The notes below the pieces were generated by a model. The model saw only the letters and a list, made by a program, of their open reading frames with translations. It made no database searches and was not told the origin of the DNA. Below are positions 59,241 to 64,000 of a stretch of DNA of 64,000 bases, piece by piece. A program made the position numbers and the translations under genes. The stretch covers positions 2,691,001 through 2,755,000 of the forward strand of contig NZ_CP040021.1 in NCBI RefSeq assembly GCF_005280275.1, given 5' to 3'. How positions within the stretch are numbered: the first letter of the stretch is position 1; the number at the start of each line of letters is the position of its first letter. This DNA comes from Salinivibrio kushneri. GTDB lineage: Bacteria; Pseudomonadota; Gammaproteobacteria; Enterobacterales; Vibrionaceae.

Positions 59241-59480
59241 CGCCACCTGCCATTTTACTGGGTATTTATACACTGGTTGGCGATTATACCAGCTCAGCGC
59301 TAAATTGCGCGCCCGATCCCGACGCAACTTTTTTAAGTATAAAATTCAGCATTTTATCCATCACCGCGCAAAAAAAACACTTAAATGGTGAAAGATTGTG
59401 CAGTGTTTTCCTATCTTGATTTATAGGCCCACCACGAATCAGAGGGCTGATAACACCAACACGGAACAAGAAGAGGATAC

Positions 59481-59744
59481 ATGATGAAAAACACTAACCT
59501 AGCTGTTGCCGCTGCTGTCACAGGATTGTTGGCGGTGGGTACCACCACACTCACTAGCGCACCGGCCCATGCGGCAGAAAAAGAAAAATGCTACGGCGTC
59601 GTTAAAGCAGGGGAAAACGACTGCGCCACCAGCACCAGCTCCTGTGCGGGCACGTCAACGAAAGATGGCCAAAAAGACGCTTTTGTCATGGTGCCTGAAG
59701 GCTTATGCGACCGCTTAGTCGGCGGCAGTACCTCGTCATCCTGA
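59481..59744 (+). CDS. bufA1: Bufferin-type copper-binding peptide precursor (DUF2282)
   Basis: An 87-aa secreted peptide; the second ATG at 59484 is also possible. AAGAGG precedes the ATG. The signal peptide ends at about residue 31-33 ([10 protein letters not shown]). The mature part has exactly four Cys (37, 48, 55, 76) in the family pattern [18 protein letters not shown] and GLCDRL. In characterised bufferins the enzyme encoded next door converts Cys residues to thiooxazoles that bind copper. Family assignment is strong; the modification is inferred. Confidence 0.88.
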   Translation: MMKNTNLAVAAAVTGLLAVGTTTLTSAPAHAAEKEKCYGVVKAGENDCATSTSSCAGTSTKDGQKDAFVMVPEGLCDRLVGGSTSSS

Positions 59745-59753
59745 TATGGCCGC

Positions 59754-59772
59754 GCCCGGGCTTGCCCCGGGC
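59754..59772 (+). terminator. Hairpin between bufA1 and bufB
   Basis: GCCCGGG/CCCGGGC with a 5-nt loop, followed by TTTGTC. A partial terminator or stabilising stem here would give more peptide than enzyme mRNA. Confidence 0.5.
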
Positions 59773-59799
59773 TTTGTCACTCGACCACAAGGAGCGACC

Positions 59800-60639
59800 A
59801 TGGATGAAGCAACCATTTTGACTGGCGTGGGACTCAGACAACCCCATCTCACCTACTTCGACCACTATCGCCCAAAGCTTGGCTGGTTAGAAATCCACAG
59901 TGAAAACTATTTCCGCCCTCACCGTCCGGCTTTTTCGACCTTGATGCGATTACGTGAGGATTACGCCATCAGCTGCCATGGCGTGGGATTATCGCTGGGG
60001 AGCGACGAGCCGCTTGATCGGGCCCATTTAGACAAGCTGTGTACACTGGTCAAACACGTCGAGCCACTGTTTGTGTCTGACCATTTAAGTTGGAGCCGGA
60101 TAGATGGGCAGCACTTTCACGATTTACTCCCCCTCCCATACACCGAGCAGGCATTGCGGGTGTTTTGCGCCAATGTGCAACAGGTTCAAGACGCGCTGCA
60201 GCGTCCTCTGCTGATTGAAAACCCATCGAGCTATTTAAGCTTTGCTCAGGGTGACTACCACGAATGGGAATTTCTCGCCGAAGTGCACGCTCGCACGGGC
60301 TGCGATTTACTGCTCGATTTAAATAATGTTCATGTCAGCGCGTTTAACCATCATTTTAGCGCCAGCACCTACCTTGACGCGATTCCTGCCCATGCGGTGA
60401 AAGAGATCCACCTGGCAGGGTTTACCGTCAAACACACACCCGCAGGAGAGATTTGGATAGACACCCATAACCAGCCAGTTAGCGAGGCGGTGTGGACGCT
60501 CTATCAACAGTGGATTGACCGCCACGGCCCACGCCACACCCTCATTGAATGGGATACCGACTTGCCCACGCCCGAGCGATTGTTAGCAGAAGCGGCCAAA
60601 GCCCACCACCGACTGGCTCGACACAAGGAGGCAGTATGA
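59800..60639 (+). CDS. bufB: Bufferin-modifying iron enzyme (DUF692)
   Basis: 279 aa from the ATG at 59800 (AAGGAG upstream). DUF692 TIM-barrel family, multinuclear iron enzymes that modify Cys. Metal-site segments ISCHGVGLSLGS, SDHLSW, IENPSSY, DLNNVHVSA, EIHLAGF and EWDTD are present in order. It follows bufA1 and should act on its cysteines, with BufC as partner. Confidence 0.93.
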   Translation: MDEATILTGVGLRQPHLTYFDHYRPKLGWLEIHSENYFRPHRPAFSTLMRLREDYAISCHGVGLSLGSDEPLDRAHLDKLCTLVKHVEPLFVSDHLSWSRIDGQHFHDLLPLPYTEQALRVFCANVQQVQDALQRPLLIENPSSYLSFAQGDYHEWEFLAEVHARTGCDLLLDLNNVHVSAFNHHFSASTYLDAIPAHAVKEIHLAGFTVKHTPAGEIWIDTHNQPVSEAVWTLYQQWIDRHGPRHTLIEWDTDLPTPERLLAEAAKAHHRLARHKEAV

Positions 60640-61376
60640 CGCTAGCCACCCTGCAACAGGCCTTTGCGGCCACATTGCGGGACGACCCTCAGCCGCTGCC
60701 GATAAAAGACGGTCGCCTTGCCGCTGACAAGCGAGTGCAGATTTATCGCAACCATTATGTGGTCACCCTGACCGACACCTTAAAATGCGTGTATCCCAAG
60801 ACCTGTGCGCTACTGGGTGAGGCGTGTTTTGACGCGGTAGCCCGTCATCATGCGATGGTGCATCCCCCGCAAACCGGGGTGGTGGAAGACTATGGCGCAC
60901 AGTTCGATGCGACCTTGCGCGCCCTACCCAATATTATCGAGCCCGTGCCGTGTTGCGCCGAGCTTGCCCGTTTTGAGTGGGCGCAAGTGGCGCTCACTCT
61001 CGCCCCAGCGTCTCCGCCGTTTGAAGGCAGCGCGCTCGCGTCGCTAAGCCCTGAGCAACAAGCGCAGGTTTGTTTACCGCTCAACCATCAAGCTCGTTTG
61101 TTTGAAAGTGACTACGCGGTCAGTGACCTGTGGCAAGCGATCGCCACCGAACAGTTCGAGGGCTTGGTGGTCGAGAAGCCGCAAGCTTTGTTGCTGGTTG
61201 CTCACCACGACAAGGTGCATTGGTACGCGCTCAATACCCATCATGTCAGCGTGCTAAAAACCTGCCCCCATACACCATTAGGCGCGCTGTCAGAGGCGCA
61301 ACTGGCGTGTGTGTCTGAGCTCGCGGCCATGAATGCATTTACCACCCCAACGACTGCCTATACTGCTAAGGAGTAA
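60636..61376 (+). CDS. bufC: Bufferin partner protein (DUF2063)
   Basis: 246 aa from the ATG at 60636, overlapping the bufB stop by 4 bp (ATGA); the ORF's earlier codons lie in bufB. The N-terminal DUF2063 helical domain (about 6-95, VQIYRNHYVVTLTDTL) is called DNA-binding in databases but acts as precursor-recognition partner in the bufferin and related systems. C-terminal domain less conserved. Confidence 0.9.
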   Translation: MTLATLQQAFAATLRDDPQPLPIKDGRLAADKRVQIYRNHYVVTLTDTLKCVYPKTCALLGEACFDAVARHHAMVHPPQTGVVEDYGAQFDATLRALPNIIEPVPCCAELARFEWAQVALTLAPASPPFEGSALASLSPEQQAQVCLPLNHQARLFESDYAVSDLWQAIATEQFEGLVVEKPQALLLVAHHDKVHWYALNTHHVSVLKTCPHTPLGALSEAQLACVSELAAMNAFTTPTTAYTAKE

Positions 61377-61379
61377 GCC

Positions 61380-61823
61380 ATGTGGCTAACCACAATCAAT
61401 CACACCTTCACTCGCGCGCTTACCCCACTGCAACCGCTACTTCTGCTGGTAGGCCGCGTCTACGTGGCGTGGATTTTTTTTCAGTCCGGGCTGATCAAAT
61501 ACCAAAATTGGGACAGCACCCTATACCTGTTCGAGTTTGAGTATCAGGTGCCTTTGCTGCCGTGGCAGCTGGCCGCGTATTTAGGGACCGCAGCGGAGCT
61601 GATTTTGCCGGTATTTGTTGCTTTGGGCCTGCTCGCGCGTCCCATGACCTTGGCGCTGTTTGTGTTCAACATTGTCGCGGTCGCCTCCTACCCACTGCTA
61701 TGGGAGCGTGGCTATGATGACCACATTATGTGGGGGGTGATCTTGTTGGTGGTCAGTGTGTGGGGGCCGGGTTGGCTTAACCTCGACAACTGGCTAGCCC
61801 GCAAACAAAGCGGCACCGATTAG
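61380..61823 (+). CDS. DoxX-family membrane protein
   Basis: A 147-aa protein with four membrane helices (about 20-36, 57-78, 85-103, 112-133). DoxX-family genes commonly end bufferin operons (bufD). Three bp after bufC. Ends 4 bp inside the convergent yigB. Role may be redox-linked, unproven. Confidence 0.9.
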   Translation: MWLTTINHTFTRALTPLQPLLLLVGRVYVAWIFFQSGLIKYQNWDSTLYLFEFEYQVPLLPWQLAAYLGTAAELILPVFVALGLLARPMTLALFVFNIVAVASYPLLWERGYDDHIMWGVILLVVSVWGPGWLNLDNWLARKQSGTD

Positions 61824-62548
61824 CGGTGCCACTGCTGAATAAGGGTATCGAGTTCAGATAGATCGTCGATCGCCACATCCGGCAAGGTGCGCCCTTTATG
61901 CATCATCGGGGACTGGCGCTCTGGGCGGATCCAACAGGCTTGCATGCCCGCTTGGCGCGCGCCAGCCACATCCGAGCTTAAGTGATCGCCCACATGTAAA
62001 ATACGCGCCGGGGCGAGGTCCAAGGCCTGCGCGGCCTTATCAAACATCTCGGGGCTCGGCTTGGCCTCTCCGTGTTCACCGGCACGGAAAATATGCTGGA
62101 AAAACGGCGTCAGGCCAATCGCATCGGTGTCGACGTTACCGTTAGTGATGGCCACCAATGGCAGTTTCTCGGACCAGGCTTTTAAGTAAGCCAAACTTTG
62201 CGCCGGCGGGGTAAAGTCACTGCGATATCCGCAAAAGAAGGTCGTCGCCGCTTGAGCTTGTGCGCGCGCCTTCTCCGCGGTTAAACCAACATGCTCTCCG
62301 GCTAAGGTCAGCTGGGCGACCCGCATCGCGGTGACGTCAAAGCGTTGGGCTGGATTCTCATCACGGGCTTGGCGGCGAAATCCCACAAGGGTGGCTTTAT
62401 CAAGCGCGGCGAGCGGGGGGCAGTGCTCACTCAAATAGTCGCTTAGCGCCGCCTCCGCGCGTGCGATCACCGGCCAGTTATCGTACAAGGTATCATCCAA
62501 GTCAAAACTCACCGCATCAAACGCGTTTAAGCGACGATAAAATTTCAT
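61820..62548 (-). CDS. yigB: HAD-family phosphatase YigB
   Basis: 242 aa from the ATG at 62548 (E. coli 238); upstream codons are in xerC. DxDxT motif VSFDLDDTLYDN, motif III Lys and GDHLSSDVAGA are present. E. coli YigB dephosphorylates FMN and 5-amino-6-ribitylamino uracil phosphate. One bp after the xerC stop. Confidence 0.94.
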   Translation of the reverse strand: MKFYRRLNAFDAVSFDLDDTLYDNWPVIARAEAALSDYLSEHCPPLAALDKATLVGFRRQARDENPAQRFDVTAMRVAQLTLAGEHVGLTAEKARAQAQAATTFFCGYRSDFTPPAQSLAYLKAWSEKLPLVAITNGNVDTDAIGLTPFFQHIFRAGEHGEAKPSPEMFDKAAQALDLAPARILHVGDHLSSDVAGARQAGMQACWIRPERQSPMMHKGRTLPDVAIDDLSELDTLIQQWHR

Positions 62549-62549
62549 A

Positions 62550-63527
62550 TCACGACTCCGAGTTGGTTTTTTTGCCTGCGCCGGGTTTACGAGCCCCTGT
62601 ACTGCGGGCACGAGGATGCGCCGAGTCATACACTTTGGCCAAGTGTTGAAAGTCCAAGTGGGTATAAATTTGTGTGGTGCTTAAATCGGCATGGCCGAGC
62701 AGCTCTTGCACCGCCCGCAAATCCCCAGACGACTCCAGCATATGCGTGGCAAAGCTGTGGCGCAGTTTGTGAGGATTAATATGGCTGTTTACCGCCTGCT
62801 TTTGTCCCCACTCCGCCATACGTTTTTGCACGCTACGGTGCGAAATTCGCTGGCCCAGTTTAGAGATAAATAGCGCCTCTTCTGGCCCTTTGAGGAGCTG
62901 GTTACGCACTTTCAGCCAGTTCATCACCCAAGTTTTGGCCATGCCGGAAAAAGGCACGATGCGCTCTTTTTCCCCTTTACCGGTGACACGCAAATCCCCT
63001 TTACGCACCGAGACATCACGCACGTTGAGATCCACCAACTCGGCTAAACGCAACCCTGCACCATACATCAGCTCCATCATCGCCCGATCCCGTACCGACA
63101 GCGGGTCGTCTTGATCCACCTCGAGCAGCTGATTCATTTCATCCACATCGAGGTTTTTCGGCAACTGGCGCCCTTGCTTGGGCGCAGCGACCCCTTTGGC
63201 CGGATTAGCCGCGAGCTGCTCGGTGAGAACGAGGTAGTCGAAAAAGCTGCGCAGTGCGGACAGCCGCAACGCAATACTGCCCGGTTTGAGGCCATCGCGT
63301 TTGGCTTGGCTCGAAATTTGTCGCACCCAGTCGGCATCTACATCTTGCCAATGAGCGATGCCCCGCGCGGTCAGAAAGTCGACAATCTTATCTAACTGGC
63401 GCTGATAATTACGTTGCGTATGGGCACTGAGGCCCCGTTCGCTGAGTTGATATTGATAAAACCGGTCAAGAGGGACCGTCAGTGAACGGGGGGCATTAGC
63501 AGCTTGGTCAGACGTTACCGTGGTCAC
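62550..63527 (-). CDS. xerC: Tyrosine recombinase XerC
   Basis: 325 aa; GTG start overlapping DUF484 by 4 bp. Resolves chromosome dimers with XerD at dif. Catalytic residues visible: Arg in [31 protein letters not shown] with the Tyr nucleophile. N-terminal SAM-like core-binding domain is at about 15-105. An extended basic tail ends the protein. Confidence 0.96.
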   Translation of the reverse strand: MTTVTSDQAANAPRSLTVPLDRFYQYQLSERGLSAHTQRNYQRQLDKIVDFLTARGIAHWQDVDADWVRQISSQAKRDGLKPGSIALRLSALRSFFDYLVLTEQLAANPAKGVAAPKQGRQLPKNLDVDEMNQLLEVDQDDPLSVRDRAMMELMYGAGLRLAELVDLNVRDVSVRKGDLRVTGKGEKERIVPFSGMAKTWVMNWLKVRNQLLKGPEEALFISKLGQRISHRSVQKRMAEWGQKQAVNSHINPHKLRHSFATHMLESSGDLRAVQELLGHADLSTTQIYTHLDFQHLAKVYDSAHPRARSTGARKPGAGKKTNSES

Positions 63528-64000
63528 TGACGCTCACCCCTTTTTGCCCATTGGCTACATAAGATGGCTAAATGCGAGGCCAGTTGTTCAATAAAGAGCG
63601 TATCCATTTCTGGCTGAAAGTGCCCGCCATCGGCGCTCGCAAAGCTCAACAGTCCCCACTCTTTGCCTTCCCCTTTAATCGGTACCAGCGCAAAAGAGCC
63701 GAGCTCCGGTGGCGTTGCCATCACCGCTTCCGCATCCACACGGCGCAAGCGCCCAAGATAACAAGGACGTCCGGCAAAATGATGGCTTTTTAATTGCTCC
63801 ACCGCCTGACGTGAGATGGTCTGCAGCCCGTCGATAGGCGCATACACCCGTAAGCTAACGCTCAGTTGCAGTTGTTCGCTAAGTGCCGTTAACGCTTTTT
63901 GCACCGTCTGCGGTGTGTCGGCACGCAACAGTGCCTGATGCGCCTCAGCAAAAGCACGAAACAGGGCATCGTTTTTCGCCCCTAGGCTCATTAGCTGAGT
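63524..64000 (-). CDS. DUF484 protein, N-terminus cut by window edge
   Basis: GAF-like DUF484 family protein; at least 158 codons in the window. The frame stays open to the right edge (codons for TQL precede Met at 63991), so that Met is not the true start. Usually about 230 aa. It lies upstream of xerC, as in E. coli yigA. Function unknown. Confidence 0.88.
   Translation of the reverse strand, partial: TQLMSLGAKNDALFRAFAEAHQALLRADTPQTVQKALTALSEQLQLSVSLRVYAPIDGLQTISRQAVEQLKSHHFAGRPCYLGRLRRVDAEAVMATPPELGSFALVPIKGEGKEWGLLSFASADGGHFQPEMDTLFIEQLASHLAILCSQWAKRGERQ

Overview
The window is a gammaproteobacterial chromosome segment, almost certainly Vibrionaceae. Gene content, gene order and the 16S fragment all fit; a Salinivibrio-like halophile is my best guess, but I cannot confirm the genus without alignment. 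Nearly everything is conserved core genome on both strands. There is no transposase, integron, prophage, tRNA or CRISPR array.

Layout: (1) 1-2.1 kb: 16S rRNA (3' end cut by the window edge) with a leader carrying boxA and three tandem promoter-like signals. (2) 2.1-11 kb: membrane-anchored RRM protein, murI, btuB under a cobalamin riboswitch, trmA, yijD-fabR, sthA, and nudE-cysQ. (3) 11-22.2 kb: a complete type II secretion operon, gspC to gspN, genes tightly overlapped, leftward. (4) 22.4-30.7 kb: hslR-hslO, pckA, an AsmA-like protein, yihY-dtd-yiiD and a DUF2959 lipoprotein. (5) 30.7-42.9 kb: typA, then glnA-(DUF4124)-glnL-glnG with a recognisable sigma-54 promoter and NtrC sites, a GGDEF/EAL protein, add and hemN. 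(6) 43.1-50.1 kb: methyltransferase-yihI-DUF2489, cytochrome c4, engB and polA, interleaved with small RNAs. (7) 50.5-59.2 kb: elbB, two RyhB-like sRNAs, a GNAT gene, yhhQ, DUF3630-recQ, rarD, a LysE-family exporter and uvrD. (8) 59.4-61.8 kb: a bufferin-type copper-peptide operon (bufA1, bufB, bufC, DoxX). (9) 61.8-64 kb: DUF484 (cut by the window edge)-xerC-yigB.

The most interesting content is RNA. The minus strand carries Spot 42 (spf) next to polA, a CsrB/CsrC-family RNA with about 14 GGA motifs at the position where E. coli has csrC (between engB and yihI), and two tandem RyhB copies sharing an identical 34-nt core, each under its own Fur box. There is also an undescribed approx. 93-nt candidate sRNA between spf and engB.

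Regulatory logic: NtrC appears to activate glnA through two upstream sites and a sigma-54 promoter. A further NtrC site lies across the predicted glnL start, as expected for repression of an internal glnL promoter. Iron (Fur/RyhB), copper (bufferin), vitamin B12 (riboswitch), carbon (Spot 42, Csr) and nitrogen (NtrBC) control are all represented within 64 kb.
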